Positions 40,415 through 50,404 of a stretch of 64,000 nucleotides of DNA are shown here, piece after piece. The notes below the pieces were generated by a model. The model had not been told where the DNA came from, made no database searches, and saw only the letters and a program-made list of their open reading frames with translations. Every line of letters begins with the position of its first letter. The first letter of the stretch is position 1. Where the stretch lies: positions 62,001 through 126,000 of the forward strand of contig NZ_FNFB01000011.1 of assembly GCF_900100395.1 (NCBI RefSeq), written 5' to 3'. Made by a program: the position numbers and the translations under genes. The stretch is from Nonomuraea maritima (GTDB lineage Bacteria; Actinomycetota; Actinomycetes; Streptosporangiales; Streptosporangiaceae).

Positions 40415-41194
40415 TCACGAGGCGGATCTGTTGTGGTCGAGCCAGAAGGGGTCCTCCCAGCGGGCCTCCCAGGTGAGGCTGAGCAGCCGTACCAGGTGCA
40501 GGAGACGCTCAGAGGCTCCGTGGGAGCGCAGGCGCTCGGGGGCGTGCTCGACCAGCCAGGCGGTCAGCGTGGTGCGCATGGTCAGGGCGGCCTGTCCGCC
40601 GTGCCAGGTGTCCCAGGGGAGGTCGTCGTGCAGCAGGTCGCGCTCCCAGTAGGCCACGGCTTCGGCCAGGCGTTGGTCTGCGAGGGGGTCGGTCTGCGTC
40701 TGCCAGATGGCGAGCCAGGGGGCGAGGGTGGCGCAGGACTCGGAACATGCCTCGAGCACCTCGTAGGCGGGGACGGCCGCGTCGGGGCTGGTGAGGCTGG
40801 AGACCCACCACGCGTTCAGGAATCTCTGGACCGCGTCGGTCTGCTCCGCGGGCCAGTGTTGCCAGTCGGCGCGGGTGAGTGAGTGGCCGACGTCGCCCAT
40901 GCCGCACATGGGCATCACCTCGCCGTTGACGAGGGCGGAGGCGAGCTGGGGCAAGATACGGCGCAGCACCGATGCGTTGTCGTTCCAGTCTGTGGCCCAC
41001 CAGGTGCGCCGCAGGAGGTCAGGGTCCAGTTCCACGTCCGGTGTCTTGAGCAGGGCGAGCTCTTCGGCGCTTCCCCAATGGCACGAGCAGTTGTGCTCGC
41101 CGGGGAGGGCGGTCATGCCGCGGAAGGCAGTGGCCAGGGCGTCGAGAGCAGCGTCGAGGCGGCGGCGTGTGCATGCCTGGTCGGGGTCGGTCAT
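40415..41194 (-). CDS. Conserved protein of unknown function
   Basis: A 259-residue soluble protein from ATG 41194 (GAAGG upstream). It has a Cys/His-rich spot near residue 38 (HNCSCHWGS) and many Trp residues. I do not recognise the family. The predicted structure is mainly helical with no signal or membrane segment. Its 3' end abuts the right end of the Tn3-like element, so the element inserted at or just past the stop codon. Loss of a few C-terminal residues cannot be excluded. Confidence 0.7.
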   Translation of the reverse strand: MTDPDQACTRRRLDAALDALATAFRGMTALPGEHNCSCHWGSAEELALLKTPDVELDPDLLRRTWWATDWNDNASVLRRILPQLASALVNGEVMPMCGMGDVGHSLTRADWQHWPAEQTDAVQRFLNAWWVSSLTSPDAAVPAYEVLEACSESCATLAPWLAIWQTQTDPLADQRLAEAVAYWERDLLHDDLPWDTWHGGQAALTMRTTLTAWLVEHAPERLRSHGASERLLHLVRLLSLTWEARWEDPFWLDHNRSAS

Positions 41195-41303
41195 CCGTTC
41201 GGCCTTCAAGGACTCCGGGAACTCGCGTCCGCCGAAGATCGCTACCTTACCGGACTTTCGGCCATGAGCGTCTGTTGCGGCCCCCCGTGACGGCAGCTGG
41301 TGG

Positions 41304-42059
41304 TCAGACGGTGAAGCCGCCGTCGACGTCCCAGTGGGCTCCGGTGACGTACCAGGCTTCTGGGCGGGCCAGGAAGGCGACGACGGCGGCGATGTCGCTG
41401 GGCTGGGCGTAGGTGTCGACGGCCATGGCCTGGCGCATGACGTCGGCGAAGTCGCTCGTGGCGGGGTTCATGTCGGTGTCGGTGGGGCCCACCTGGACGT
41501 TGTTGACCGTGATGTGGCGGGGGGCGAGCTCGCGGGCGAGGCCCCTGGTCAGGCCCGCGACGGCGGCTTTCGTCATGGAGTACACCGACAGGTCGGGCAC
41601 CGGGACGCGGTCGGCGTTGATGCTGCCGATGGTGATGATGCGGCCGCCTTCCCCGAGGTGGGCCAGGGCGGCCTGGATGGCGACGAACACGCCTTTGACG
41701 TTGACGGCGACGATGCGGTCGAAGTCGTCGAGGGAGAAGTCCTGGGCCGGGCCGGCGAAGAGAAGCCCGGCGTTGTTGACGAGGATGTCCAGACCGCCGA
41801 ACTCGCCGGCCGTCCGGTCGACGGCGGCCTGGACGGCGGCGGGGTCGCCGCTGTCGGCCTGGATGGCGATGGCCCTGCCGCCGTCCTGGGCGATCGTCTC
41901 GACCAGGGCGTCGGCGGGGGCCTTGCCGCCGGCGTAGGTGAGGGCGACGGAGGCGCCGTCGCCGGCCAGGCGGTGGGCGATGGCGGCGCCGATGCCGCGG
42001 GATCCTCCGGTGACGAGGGCCACCTTGCCGGTGAGCGCTGCGGCTTCAGCCTGGGTCAT
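41304..42059 (-). CDS. SDR-family oxidoreductase (3-oxoacyl-ACP reductase type)
   Basis: A 251-residue classical SDR with all motifs: TGGSRGIG, NNAG, Ser in TIGSIN, YSMTK and the closing VDGGFTV. The size and the N-terminal GKVALVTGG fit the FabG-like group. It stands between the unknown protein and the MFS gene, with 133 bases to the latter. A NADPH-dependent ketoreductase of unknown substrate. Confidence 0.92.
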   Translation of the reverse strand: MTQAEAAALTGKVALVTGGSRGIGAAIAHRLAGDGASVALTYAGGKAPADALVETIAQDGGRAIAIQADSGDPAAVQAAVDRTAGEFGGLDILVNNAGLLFAGPAQDFSLDDFDRIVAVNVKGVFVAIQAALAHLGEGGRIITIGSINADRVPVPDLSVYSMTKAAVAGLTRGLARELAPRHITVNNVQVGPTDTDMNPATSDFADVMRQAMAVDTYAQPSDIAAVVAFLARPEAWYVTGAHWDVDGGFTV

Positions 42060-42192
42060 GTCCGCTGCCCTTCGTGCTCGCGCTGCTGGGTGTGGGCGAG
42101 CGGCGAGGGGCGCTACGGTGCCCGGCCGCCGGAGGGTGCCTCAGAAAGCGTACAAAGCGGCCGGGAAAGTGCTGGTAAAGCCGGATCGCGGG

Positions 42193-43419
42193 TCAGTCGT
42201 CGTGGGCGATGAGCTTGAGCTGCCGCCACAGCAGGACCACGAACACGGCCGAACCGGCGAAGGCGAACCAGAAGGGCGCCGCCACGCCGAGCTGGGTGGC
42301 CAGCAGGCCGCCGATCACCGACCCGACGACCAGGCCGGCGTACACGCAGATGGCGTTGACGCTGCCCACGCGGCCCTGCAGGTGGGCCGGGACGGCGCGC
42401 TGGCGGACGGTGACCGAGGTGGTGCCCCAGATGAAGGCGTGCGCGCCGAAGACGAGGAAGATGCCGCCGGCGACCCAGGGCGAGTGCGTCAGGGCCAGGC
42501 CCAGGTGGGTGAAGGTCTCGATGACGAGCCCGATGCGCATCAGGGTGCCGAGGCTGACCTTGCGGGTGATGGCGCCGTACAGGCCGGTGCCGACGAGGCC
42601 GCCGATGCCGCCGATGGTGGTCATCAGGCCGAAGCCCATGGCGCCGAGGCCGAGCTGGTCCTGGGTGTAGAGGACGAGGACCGACCAGGCCGCGCCGAAC
42701 GTGAAGTTGAAGATCAGGATGGTGAGGACGAGCGTGCGGACGGCGGGGTGGCGGAAGGTCCAGGTGAAGCCTTCGGCGAGCTCGCGCAGGGTGCCGGTTC
42801 CCGGGTCGCCGGACTGGCGGCCGTGCGCCGGCAGCGTGATCCGGGAGACCAGGACGATGCCCCCCATGACCAGGAGCAACTGGGCGGCGAACGGCCAGGC
42901 CAGGCCGAGGCCGAACAGCGCCGCGCCGATCGGCGGCCCGGCGAGCTGGTTGAGGGTGACGAGCCCGGTGGTCAGGCGGGCGTTGGCCAGGGCGAGGTCG
43001 TCGCGGGCGACCATCATGGGGGTCAGGGTGGCGGTGGTGTTGTCGGCGAACACCTCGGTGATGGAGCGCAGGGTGAGCCCCACCAGTGCCGTCACCACGG
43101 TCAGGGAGCCGGTCGCCATGAGGACGATGAGCGCCACCAGCACCACGGCGCGTACGGCGTTGGCGGCCAGGACGATCGTGCGCCGGTTGTGCCGGTCGGA
43201 CAGAACGCCCGCGTACAGGCTGAACAGCAGCGGCGGAGCCCAGCTGACCAGGGCCGACAGCGAGATCATCAGCGGGTCGCGGGTCAGCGTCGCGATCAGC
43301 AGGGGGCCCGCGGCGGCCGCGATGCCGTCGCCGAGGTTCGTCAGCCAGCTGGAGGCCAGCAGCCAACGGAATCCGGAGCCGAGCCGGGTAGGCAGGACTC
43401 GCTCCACCACAGTAGTCAC
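42193..43419 (-). CDS. MFS transporter (MFS_3/enterobactin-exporter-like)
   Basis: A 408-residue, twelve-helix exporter starting at GTG 43419. The loop GVLSDRHNRRTIVL between helices 2 and 3 is the MFS motif A. The family (DUF894/MFS_3) comprises drug and siderophore exporters of Gram-positive bacteria. A perfect 12-bp hairpin lies upstream, separating it from the SnoaL gene. The substrate is unknown. Confidence 0.93.
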   Translation of the reverse strand: MTTVVERVLPTRLGSGFRWLLASSWLTNLGDGIAAAAGPLLIATLTRDPLMISLSALVSWAPPLLFSLYAGVLSDRHNRRTIVLAANAVRAVVLVALIVLMATGSLTVVTALVGLTLRSITEVFADNTTATLTPMMVARDDLALANARLTTGLVTLNQLAGPPIGAALFGLGLAWPFAAQLLLVMGGIVLVSRITLPAHGRQSGDPGTGTLRELAEGFTWTFRHPAVRTLVLTILIFNFTFGAAWSVLVLYTQDQLGLGAMGFGLMTTIGGIGGLVGTGLYGAITRKVSLGTLMRIGLVIETFTHLGLALTHSPWVAGGIFLVFGAHAFIWGTTSVTVRQRAVPAHLQGRVGSVNAICVYAGLVVGSVIGGLLATQLGVAAPFWFAFAGSAVFVVLLWRQLKLIAHDD

Positions 43420-43464
43420 GAGCGCAGAACCCTACTTTTGCGCAGGCAGGCGCGGCAAATGGGT

Positions 43465-43492
43465 TTTCCTCGCGCGGGTGCGCGCGAGGAAA
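43465..43492. terminator. Perfect 12-bp hairpin between the SnoaL and MFS genes
   Basis: TTTCCTCGCGCG (43465-43476), loop GGTG, CGCGCGAGGAAA (43481-43492). It begins two bases past the SnoaL-like gene stop on the minus strand. On that strand a short A/T run follows. Confidence 0.7.
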
Positions 43493-43494
43493 GA

Positions 43495-44016
43495 TCAGCG
43501 TGCCAGCTGGTTGAAGGGTGTGGTCCCGTCCAGCAGGCCGTGCTGGGTGGTGACGATCGGCAGGCGCCGCACGGTCGGGTCGTCGAGCAGGCCGACCTGG
43601 GCCAGGACGGCGGCCTGGTCCCAGTAGATGCGTTCGCCGGCGACGGCGGTGCCTTCGAAGGTGACGATGCCGATCACGGGGATGCGGACCTGCCGGCCGG
43701 TGGGGGGTACGGCGGGCAGGATCCACGGGATCTCGATGTCGTGGGTAAAGGTGATCAGCATCTCGTCGACGATGCTCGCCTCGCCCACGGTGCGGCTCAG
43801 CGACGCGATGGACATGTCGGCGGCGTTGCGTCCGACGAACCAGCGCCGGTAGAAGTCGCGCACGCCGTCGTACCCGGTGCCGCCCATGCCGGTGGGCACG
43901 TGCAGGACGGTCGGGTCGGCGGTCATCGTCCGCATGGTGGCCTCCACGTCGCGGGTGACGAACTCGGCCGCGGTGTGGGCGTCCCATGCGCGTTCCATGG
44001 CTTGGCGATCAGCCAT
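43495..44016 (-). CDS. SnoaL-like / NTF2-fold protein
   Basis: A 173-residue SnoaL-superfamily protein from ATG 44016, with GAGGAGG seven bases upstream. The pattern HVPTGMGGTGYDGVRDFYRR, followed by VDEMLITFTHD, is typical of the ester cyclase-like branch. It may be a polyketide cyclase-type or detoxifying enzyme. It is probably its own transcription unit, bounded by a strong hairpin downstream, with the WYL regulator 135 bases upstream. Confidence 0.88.
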   Translation of the reverse strand: MADRQAMERAWDAHTAAEFVTRDVEATMRTMTADPTVLHVPTGMGGTGYDGVRDFYRRWFVGRNAADMSIASLSRTVGEASIVDEMLITFTHDIEIPWILPAVPPTGRQVRIPVIGIVTFEGTAVAGERIYWDQAAVLAQVGLLDDPTVRRLPIVTTQHGLLDGTTPFNQLAR

Positions 44017-44151
44017 CTGGCTCCTCCTCGATGAGATGATCAAGCATGACCGAGAAAGGCTGTGTTGCGGGGGTTTTCGCGGATATGTGATCCGGCGCCG
44101 GACACCGCGACATCGGGGACGGCCAGGAACGGTCCGGCACCGCCCTTGGGA

Positions 44152-45120
44152 TCAGCCCGCGTAGCGGGTGGCGATCGCGGCGGCGCGGTCGCGCAGGGAG
44201 GTGCGCAACCACTGCGGGGCCAGGGCTTCCGCGCCCGTGCTGAGCTGCCACAGCGCCCATTCTGCGTGCCGCGCGTCCTGGAAGGACACCTGTAACCGCA
44301 GCCGGCCGTCCGCGTCGGTTTCCTCGCTGTGGACGGCCACCGCGGTGCCCACCAGCTCCTCCCGCCGCCCCGGGTCGACGCGGACCAGCACGGTGACCTG
44401 GTCGCCGCCGGTCCGGAACCGCGTGCTGCGTTCCTGCCAGGCCCGGTCCAGATCGACCCGGTCAGGTCGCTGTGCCGGTTCGGACAGTTCCTCGGCGGCC
44501 AGAACCCGCGACAGCCGGTAGGTGCGCTCCGCGCCGGACCTCGTGGCCAGCAGGTAGCCCCGCTCGCGTACGGTGACCAGGCCGATCGGGTCCACCGTGC
44601 GCCACTTCGGGGTCTGGTCCACCGCCGCGTAGCGGATGCGCAGCTTGTGTCCGGCGAGCACCGCACGCCGGACCTCTGCCACGACGGCGTCAGGCACCTC
44701 CTCGGCGACCGTCCGACGCGAGAGCAGGTCGGTCTCCGGGTCGATGAGCAGTCGCTCCGCCGCGCCGGCCGCGGTGTTCCTGTAGCTCTCGGGCAGCGCG
44801 TCGACCACCTTGAGCATCGCCGAAGCGAGCGCCGAGCCGAGGCCGAACGCCTGCGCGCCGCGCCGCGATCCGGCGATCAACAAGGCGAGGGCCTCGTCGT
44901 GGTTCAGCCCGGTGAGCTCGGTACGGAAACCTGGCAACAACGCGAACCCGCCGTGCCGGCCGCGTTCGGCGTAGACCGGGACGCCGGCCGCGGACAGCGC
45001 CTCGATGTCGCGCAGCACGGTGCGGGTGGACACCTCCAGCTCGCGGGCCAGCGCGGCCGCCGACAGCCGGCCGTGCCGCCGCAGCAGCAACACCAGCGAG
45101 ACCAGCCGGTCGGCACGCAT
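44152..45120 (-). CDS. WYL-domain transcriptional regulator (YafY-like)
   Basis: A 322-residue regulator. The N-terminal HTH_11 winged helix (about 5-60; ALARELEVSTRTVLRDIEAL) is followed by a WYL domain (about 140-220) and the WCX C-terminal extension. WYL domains bind nucleotides or nucleic acid, and the PafB/C relatives respond to DNA damage. Divergent from the RidA gene across a 113-bp gap, so it probably controls RidA, and perhaps the SnoaL gene downstream. Confidence 0.92.
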   Translation of the reverse strand: MRADRLVSLVLLLRRHGRLSAAALARELEVSTRTVLRDIEALSAAGVPVYAERGRHGGFALLPGFRTELTGLNHDEALALLIAGSRRGAQAFGLGSALASAMLKVVDALPESYRNTAAGAAERLLIDPETDLLSRRTVAEEVPDAVVAEVRRAVLAGHKLRIRYAAVDQTPKWRTVDPIGLVTVRERGYLLATRSGAERTYRLSRVLAAEELSEPAQRPDRVDLDRAWQERSTRFRTGGDQVTVLVRVDPGRREELVGTAVAVHSEETDADGRLRLQVSFQDARHAEWALWQLSTGAEALAPQWLRTSLRDRAAAIATRYAG

Positions 45121-45233
45121 ACGAAAACGTTAGCGAAATACGCGACAAAGGATGTCGTGATTTACCGGAAGGCTTGTCACCACGGCCACCGAGGCCGGTG
45201 TACGTCCCTGCATCGAACGGAGCTGATGTGGCA

Positions 45234-45629
45234 ATGCAGCGAACGGCAGTCAACCCGTGGGTGTGGTCGGTGGAGATGGGCTACAACCAGGGCGAGATCG
45301 TCTCCGGGCACACCAGGACGCTCTACTGCGCCGGGCAGAGCGCGATGAGCGGCGACGGCAAGCCCCAGCATGACGGTGACATGGCGGCGCAGCTGGCGCT
45401 GAGCCTGGACAACCTGGAGGCCGTGCTCGGCCAGGCCGGCATGTCTCTCGCGGGCCTCGTCCGGCTCAACGTCTACACCACCGACGTCGATCTGCTCTTC
45501 CAGCACTACAGCGTGCTGGCGTCGCGGTTGGGCGCCGCCGGGGTGGCGCCGCCCACCACGATGCTGGGAGTGGCCCGGCTGGCGATCCCCACCCTGATGG
45601 TCGAGCTCGAGGGGACCGCCGTCGGGTGA
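45234..45629 (+). CDS. RidA-family protein
   Basis: A 131-residue RidA/YjgF-like protein. RidA deaminates reactive enamine/imine intermediates; here the canonical Arg before the C-terminus is not obvious (VARLAIPTLMVELEGTAV keeps the VE..A tail), so it may be one of the non-canonical Rid subfamilies. ATG 45234 or GTG 45228 are both possible after GGAG. It is divergent from the WYL regulator. Confidence 0.88.
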   Translation: MQRTAVNPWVWSVEMGYNQGEIVSGHTRTLYCAGQSAMSGDGKPQHDGDMAAQLALSLDNLEAVLGQAGMSLAGLVRLNVYTTDVDLLFQHYSVLASRLGAAGVAPPTTMLGVARLAIPTLMVELEGTAVG

Positions 45630-45712
45630 TGCGGCATTTCCGTACGTCGGGCAGCAGGTGGGCGTCCGCGTAGCCGTGGCGGGCCAGGCGGTGCCGGGAC
45701 CGGCAGCGTGTG

Positions 45713-46282
45713 TCAGCTGGGGCGGGCGCGCAGGTGGGCGCGTTCGCCCTGCTTGCCGAAGATGACGAGGAGTTCCACGGGCTGGTCGTCGGCAGGCCCG
45801 AGCCAGTGCGGCAGGTGGGTGTCGAACTCGGCGACCTCGCCGGGGGTCATGACCAGGACGTTGCCGCCGAGGTGCAGGCGCAGGCGCCCATTGAGGACGT
45901 AGACCCACTCATAGCCCTCGTGCGTCCGCGGTTCCGGCTCGCCGGCGCTGGGGGCGATGACGAGCTTGTGGGCGTGCAGCCCTCCGGGGCGGCGGGTGAG
46001 CGGCACGTACGTCATGCCGCCGCGCGTGACGGGCTTCAGGTGGACGCGCGGGTCGCCGGTCTGCGGCGCGCCCACGAGCTCGTCCAGGGGGACGCCGTGG
46101 GCGTGGGCGAGCGGGAGCAGCAGTTCGAGGGTGGGTTTGCGGCCGCCGCTCTCCAGCCGGGACAGGGTGCTCTCGGAGATGCCGGTGCGTTCGGCGAGGT
46201 GGGCCAGGGTGATGCCGCGCCGGCGGCGCAGCTCCCGCAGGCGGGGGCCGACGGCGGCGAGCACGTCCTGCAAGTCGTTCAC
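45713..46282 (-). CDS. XRE-family regulator with C-terminal cupin
   Basis: A 189-residue regulator. The N-terminal HTH (about 12-66; LAHLAERTGISESTLSRLES) is linked to a cupin barrel (about 110-180; THEGYEWVYVLNGRLRLHLG). This PuuR/SutR-like architecture senses small metabolites or polyamines. The nearest downstream genes on its strand encode an ABC exporter that starts far upstream, so no target is evident. Both motifs are intact. Confidence 0.93.
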   Translation of the reverse strand: MNDLQDVLAAVGPRLRELRRRRGITLAHLAERTGISESTLSRLESGGRKPTLELLLPLAHAHGVPLDELVGAPQTGDPRVHLKPVTRGGMTYVPLTRRPGGLHAHKLVIAPSAGEPEPRTHEGYEWVYVLNGRLRLHLGGNVLVMTPGEVAEFDTHLPHWLGPADDQPVELLVIFGKQGERAHLRARPS

Positions 46283-46341
46283 CCCTCATTCTCGCCCAGG
46301 ACGGTACGAAGGTGCGCGAACGGGTGGGGTCGGCGGCGCGA

Positions 46342-47931
46342 CTACTCCTGCTGCAGGTCACGCCGCTGGAACGCGACGATCCCGGCCGCCAGGAGCGCGG
46401 CGGTGACCAGCAGGAGTCCCAGCAGCGGACCGGCGTCCACGGGCCTGCCCAGCGTCTGCGGGACGTGGGAGAACGGCGACAGGTTCATGACGGCGTCGTC
46501 CAGCTGGAGCAGCTCGCCGAGCTGAGCGAGCAGGGCGAAGGCCACCAGCGCCGCCCACGCCAGCGCGGTCAGCCGGGGCAGCAGCCCGAACAGCAGCATC
46601 GCGATCCCGGCCAGGGTCCAGGTGGCGGGCACCTGCAGGAGCGCCGCGCCCAGCATGCGGGCGGCCTGACCGGCCGGTCGGCCGATCCGCAGGCCGTGCG
46701 CGAGCCCGGCCGACAGCCCTCCCACCGACATGATCAAGGCGCTGCCGCCCAGGGCCAGGGCCAGGTGGCTGAGGCTCCATCGGCGGCGGGTCACGGCCGT
46801 GGCCAGGACCGATTCGGCGCGCAGCGCCGACTCCTCGCCGCGCAACCGCAGCGTCGCCTGGACCGCGTAGCCGCCGGCGACCAGGGCCAGCACGCTCAGC
46901 TCGGCGGTCAGGAACGCGTCGGTCAGCGCGTCGGTGCCGCCCATCCGCGCCAGGAGCGCGGCCATGTGCGGGTTGTCCGCGACGAGGTCACCCAGGCTGT
47001 GCGCCAGGGCGCCGAACAGCGTGCCGGCGATCGCGAAGCCGACCGCCCAGCCGAGCAGTCCGCCGCGCTGCAACCGCCACGCCAATGCCACGGGGCCGGC
47101 GAGGGACGCTCTGGCGTCCGGCCGCCCAGGGCGCGGCGGCAGGAGGCCGGCGCCGAGGTCGCGCCGCCTGGCGAGCAGCGCGGCCGCGGCCACCAGCGCC
47201 AGGGCGGTGACGGCGAACAGGGCGATCACCCACCAGCGTTCCCCGGCGAAGGCCCGCACCCGCTGCGCCCAGCCCAGCGGGGACGACCACGCGAGCGCTT
47301 CTGCCTTGGCGGCGTCGCCGAGCGCCCGCAGCAGGAACGCGAGCCCGAGCGTCGCGCAGGCAAGGGCACTGGCGGTGCGCGCGTGCGTGGTCAGCTGGGC
47401 GGCGGCGAGGGCGACCCCGGTGAACACCCAGCCCGTGCCGCCCACGGCCGCGCCGAAGGCGAGCGCGCCCGCCGCGGGCAGCCCCTGGCCGGCCAGGCCC
47501 ACCGTGATGAGCAGGGTGATGACGGCGTTCGCGGTGACGGCGACGGCCACCGCCGCGGCCGGGACCGCCTGGCGGCCCACCACGCAGGAGCCGAGGAGTT
47601 CGGCGCGGCCGGTCTCCTCCTCGGCGCGGGTGTGCCGGGTCACGACGAGAATGCTCATCAGGGCGGCCAGGGCCGAGGCCATGGTGGTGGCCCGCCATGC
47701 GGTCAGCCCGCCGACCGAGGCGGCGTCGAAGACCGGTCCGGTGAGCGCCTGCAGCGCGGGGGTCGCGCCGATGGTGACGCCCAGCGCGATGCGCTGGCCG
47801 GCGTGCGGATACAGCTCGGCGATGGCCGAGGCGCTGACGGTGACGAGGCCGGCGATCACGACGATCCAGACGGGCAGCAGGACACGGTCACGGCGCAGCG
47901 CCAGCCGCACCAGGGTGAGCGTGCCGTTCAT
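46342..47931 (-). CDS. ABC transporter permease (polyketide-antibiotic exporter type)
   Basis: A 529-residue integral membrane protein with about twelve hydrophobic segments in two repeated halves, the size of the TnrB3/COG3559 family of putative polyketide exporters. The N-terminus [16 protein letters not shown] and the [13 protein letters not shown] loop are typical. ATG 47931 overlaps the ATPase stop by four bases (ATGA). It works with the ATPase upstream. Confidence 0.92.
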   Translation of the reverse strand: MNGTLTLVRLALRRDRVLLPVWIVVIAGLVTVSASAIAELYPHAGQRIALGVTIGATPALQALTGPVFDAASVGGLTAWRATTMASALAALMSILVVTRHTRAEEETGRAELLGSCVVGRQAVPAAAVAVAVTANAVITLLITVGLAGQGLPAAGALAFGAAVGGTGWVFTGVALAAAQLTTHARTASALACATLGLAFLLRALGDAAKAEALAWSSPLGWAQRVRAFAGERWWVIALFAVTALALVAAAALLARRRDLGAGLLPPRPGRPDARASLAGPVALAWRLQRGGLLGWAVGFAIAGTLFGALAHSLGDLVADNPHMAALLARMGGTDALTDAFLTAELSVLALVAGGYAVQATLRLRGEESALRAESVLATAVTRRRWSLSHLALALGGSALIMSVGGLSAGLAHGLRIGRPAGQAARMLGAALLQVPATWTLAGIAMLLFGLLPRLTALAWAALVAFALLAQLGELLQLDDAVMNLSPFSHVPQTLGRPVDAGPLLGLLLVTAALLAAGIVAFQRRDLQQE

Positions 47932-48821
47932 GCCACGGCCTGGTAGTGGCGCAGGAAGAGCTCTTCCAGGGTGGCCGGCCGGCAGGTCAGTTGGCGCACG
48001 CCGGCGTCGGTGAGCAGGCGCAGCGCCGTCTGGAGGTGTTCGCCGTCGATCTGGAAGCTGACGTGGGAGCCGCTGACGGTCAGAGCGTGCACGCCCGCCA
48101 GCTCGTTCAGCAGGTGGGGGACGTGGTCGAGGTCGGCGCTGATCGTGGTGCGGGTGAGGTGGCGCAGCCCGGCGAGCGTACCGGTCTCCACCGTGCGGCC
48201 GTCGCGGATGATCGTGACCTGGTCGCAGAGCGCCTCGACCTCCGCGAGGCTGTGGCTGGACAGCAGGACCGTCCGGCCGCGGGTGCGCTCCTCGGCGATG
48301 ACCTCGCGGAAGGTCGCCTCCATCAGCGGGTCGAGGCCGGAGGTCGGCTCGTCGAGCAGCAACAGGTCGACCTCGGAGGCCAGGGCGGCGATCAGGGCGA
48401 CCTTCTGGCGGTTGCCCTTGGAGTAGGCGCGGCCCTTCTTGGCGGGGTCGAGGCCGAAGCGGTCGAGCAGCGCCGCCTTGCGCTGCCGGTCGAGGCCGCC
48501 GCGCAGCCGGCCGAGCAGGTCGATGGCCTCCCCACCGGACAGGGTGGGCCACAGCACGACGTCGCCTGGCACGTACGCCAGGCGGCGGTGCAGTTCGACG
48601 GCGTCACGCCACGGGTGGCCGCCGAGCAGTTCGGTGTGGCCTGCGTCGGCGCGCAGCAGGCCGAGCAGGATGCGCAAGGTGGTGGTCTTGCCGGCGCCGT
48701 TCGGGCCGAGGAAACCGTGAACCTCGCCGGTCCGTACGGTGAGGTCGAGCCCGTCCAGGGCGTGGACCTTGCCGAAGTGTTTGGTCAGGCCGGTGATGAG
48801 AACGGCAGGGCTGTTCGCCAT
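47928..48821 (-). CDS. ABC transporter ATP-binding protein
   Basis: A 297-residue ATPase. Walker A is GPNGAGKTT, the signature region is [11 protein letters not shown] (KGNRQK replaces the classical SGGQ, as in several CcmA-like antibiotic exporters), and Walker B is [17 protein letters not shown] lies six bases before ATG 48821. One copy of the 19-nt conserved element (48856-48874) precedes it by 34 nt. It forms an exporter with the 529-residue permease. Confidence 0.93.
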   Translation of the reverse strand: MANSPAVLITGLTKHFGKVHALDGLDLTVRTGEVHGFLGPNGAGKTTTLRILLGLLRADAGHTELLGGHPWRDAVELHRRLAYVPGDVVLWPTLSGGEAIDLLGRLRGGLDRQRKAALLDRFGLDPAKKGRAYSKGNRQKVALIAALASEVDLLLLDEPTSGLDPLMEATFREVIAEERTRGRTVLLSSHSLAEVEALCDQVTIIRDGRTVETGTLAGLRHLTRTTISADLDHVPHLLNELAGVHALTVSGSHVSFQIDGEHLQTALRLLTDAGVRQLTCRPATLEELFLRHYQAVA

Positions 48822-48855
48822 GGGGCGCCTCCGGCGGTAGGTCCGCTATGACATT

Positions 48856-48874
48856 GCCGACCAGACTTCCCGGC
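48856..48874 (-). promoter_or_regulatory. Conserved 5'-leader element, copy A
   Basis: On the minus strand GCCGGGAAGTCTGGTCGGC, 34 nt upstream of the ABC ATPase start. GCCG and CGGC can close a hairpin around the invariant loop. A small stem (GCGG/CCGC) and GGAGG follow before the ATG. Confidence 0.6.
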
Positions 48875-48961
48875 GCTCCGGTGACGACAGTAACAGCGAC
48901 GCGGGTTGTTCACCAGATGGTGATGGCTGCGCTCTCGGCGCTCCGGGTTCTGACGCTCGCG

Positions 48962-50314
48962 TCAGCCAAGGATCACTTTCTCTTCCGGCAGTTCGTAGCG
49001 GCGGGTGCGCTGCTTCAGGGCCAGGGCTGTGCCCAGCGTGAGCGGGCCGATGCGGCCGATGAACATCAGCACGCTCAGCAGCACGTGCCCGGCCAGGGGG
49101 ATGTCGGCGGTGATGCCTGTGGACAGGCCGTTGGTGGCGAAGGCCGAGACCACCTCGAAGAGCACCTGGTCGAGATCGTGTGGGGTGATGACGAGCAGGA
49201 TCCAGGTTGAGAGCGTGACCAGGATGACACCGAGCAGGCTGATGGACAGCGCCTGACGCTGGGTGGCCGACGGCAGCCGGCGGTGGCCGATGTTCACCCG
49301 GTGCTCGCCGCGCAGTTCCGACCAGATGATGAACAGCAGGAAGCCGAACGTGGTGACCTTGATGCCGCCCGCGGTCCCGGCGCTGCCGCCGCCGATGAAC
49401 ATCAGCGCGTCGGTGACCAGCCATGAGGAGGAATGCATCTGGCCGATGTCGAGGGTGTTGAAGCCACCCGATCGTGGCATGACGGCGGCGAAGAAGGCGG
49501 CCAGCATCCTGCCGGAGTCGTCCAGCGGCCCCATCGTGGCCGGGTTGCGCCACTCGGTCGCCAGGAACGCGAGTGTGCCACCGGCCAGGAGTAACCCGTT
49601 CATGCCGACCGTGACGCGGGTCAGCACGGACCAACGGCCCGGTCTCCACCAGGTACGCACCAGTTCGAACACGACGGGGTAGCCGAGAGCGCCGACGATG
49701 ACGGCCAGCGCGATGGTCAGGCAGATCCACGGGTCGGTGACGAAGCGCATCAGACTGTCCGGCCACAGCGCGAAGCCGGCGTTGTTGAACGCCGATACCG
49801 CGTGGAAGAGACCGAGGTAGACGGCCCTGCCCACCGGCTCGCCGTAGCCGGTGACGAACCGTACGGTGAGCACCGCGGCGACGGTCGCCTCGCAGATCAG
49901 GCTGAAGACCACCACTCTGCGCAGTACGTGGCGCAGGTCGGTGGCGGCCACCGACTTGGTCTCCCATTGGGCTGACAGTCGGGTTCGCAGGCCGATCCGG
50001 CCCGAGACGATCACCATGATCAGCGTGGCCAGCGTCATGATGCCCAGCCCGCCCACCTTGATGAGTGCGACGATCACCATCTCGCCGAAGGTTGACCAGT
50101 GCGTCGCGGTGTCCACCACGACCAGGCCCGTCACGCAGACGGCGGAGGTGGCGGTGAACAGTGCGGTGAGCCAGTGGGAGCTGTCGCCTTCGGTAGTGGC
50201 CAGTGGGGTGCCGAGCAGCAGCGTCCCGACCACCACCGTCGCGCCGAACCCGACGACGATGACCACGGCCGGATGACGGCCACGGCCCTGCACGGCCGGA
50301 GAGCGCCGCCTCAT
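48962..50314 (-). CDS. TrkH/KtrB-type potassium uptake channel
   Basis: A 450-residue membrane protein with the four pore motifs of K+ transporters: TSAVCVTGL, SAFNNAGFAL, RSGGFNTLD and ATNGLSTG. ATG 50314 overlaps the stop of an 18-codon leader frame; an in-frame GTG at 50356 is an alternative start. A cytoplasmic TrkA/KtrA gating subunit is normally required but none is adjacent. It is preceded by copy B of the conserved leader element, which suggests post-transcriptional control. Confidence 0.93.
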   Translation of the reverse strand: MRRRSPAVQGRGRHPAVVIVVGFGATVVVGTLLLGTPLATTEGDSSHWLTALFTATSAVCVTGLVVVDTATHWSTFGEMVIVALIKVGGLGIMTLATLIMVIVSGRIGLRTRLSAQWETKSVAATDLRHVLRRVVVFSLICEATVAAVLTVRFVTGYGEPVGRAVYLGLFHAVSAFNNAGFALWPDSLMRFVTDPWICLTIALAVIVGALGYPVVFELVRTWWRPGRWSVLTRVTVGMNGLLLAGGTLAFLATEWRNPATMGPLDDSGRMLAAFFAAVMPRSGGFNTLDIGQMHSSSWLVTDALMFIGGGSAGTAGGIKVTTFGFLLFIIWSELRGEHRVNIGHRRLPSATQRQALSISLLGVILVTLSTWILLVITPHDLDQVLFEVVSAFATNGLSTGITADIPLAGHVLLSVLMFIGRIGPLTLGTALALKQRTRRYELPEEKVILG

Positions 50315-50367
50315 GAAGCCGACCCAGAGGTAGGACCGCTCCCGGGCACGCCGCACCTGCTATCCAT
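50311..50367 (-). CDS. 18-codon leader peptide upstream of the TrkH gene
   Basis: GGAGG seven bases before ATG 50367 starts MDSRCGVPGSGPTSGSAS, whose stop overlaps the TrkH ATG (TCATGA). This is the best ribosome binding site in the region; the TrkH start itself has none. Translation of the channel is thus probably coupled to this peptide. The alternative is that the channel starts at GTG 50356 in another frame. Confidence 0.45.
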   Translation of the reverse strand: MDSRCGVPGSGPTSGSAS

Positions 50368-50404
50368 CGCGAAGCCTCCGTCACGTCGCACGGCTGAAGA
50401 CGTC

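Noticed and set aside
41938-44034. 698-codon plus-strand frame over the MFS and SnoaL-like genes
   Set aside because: Gln/Gly/Asp-rich shadow without domains, antisense to two clear genes and a terminator.
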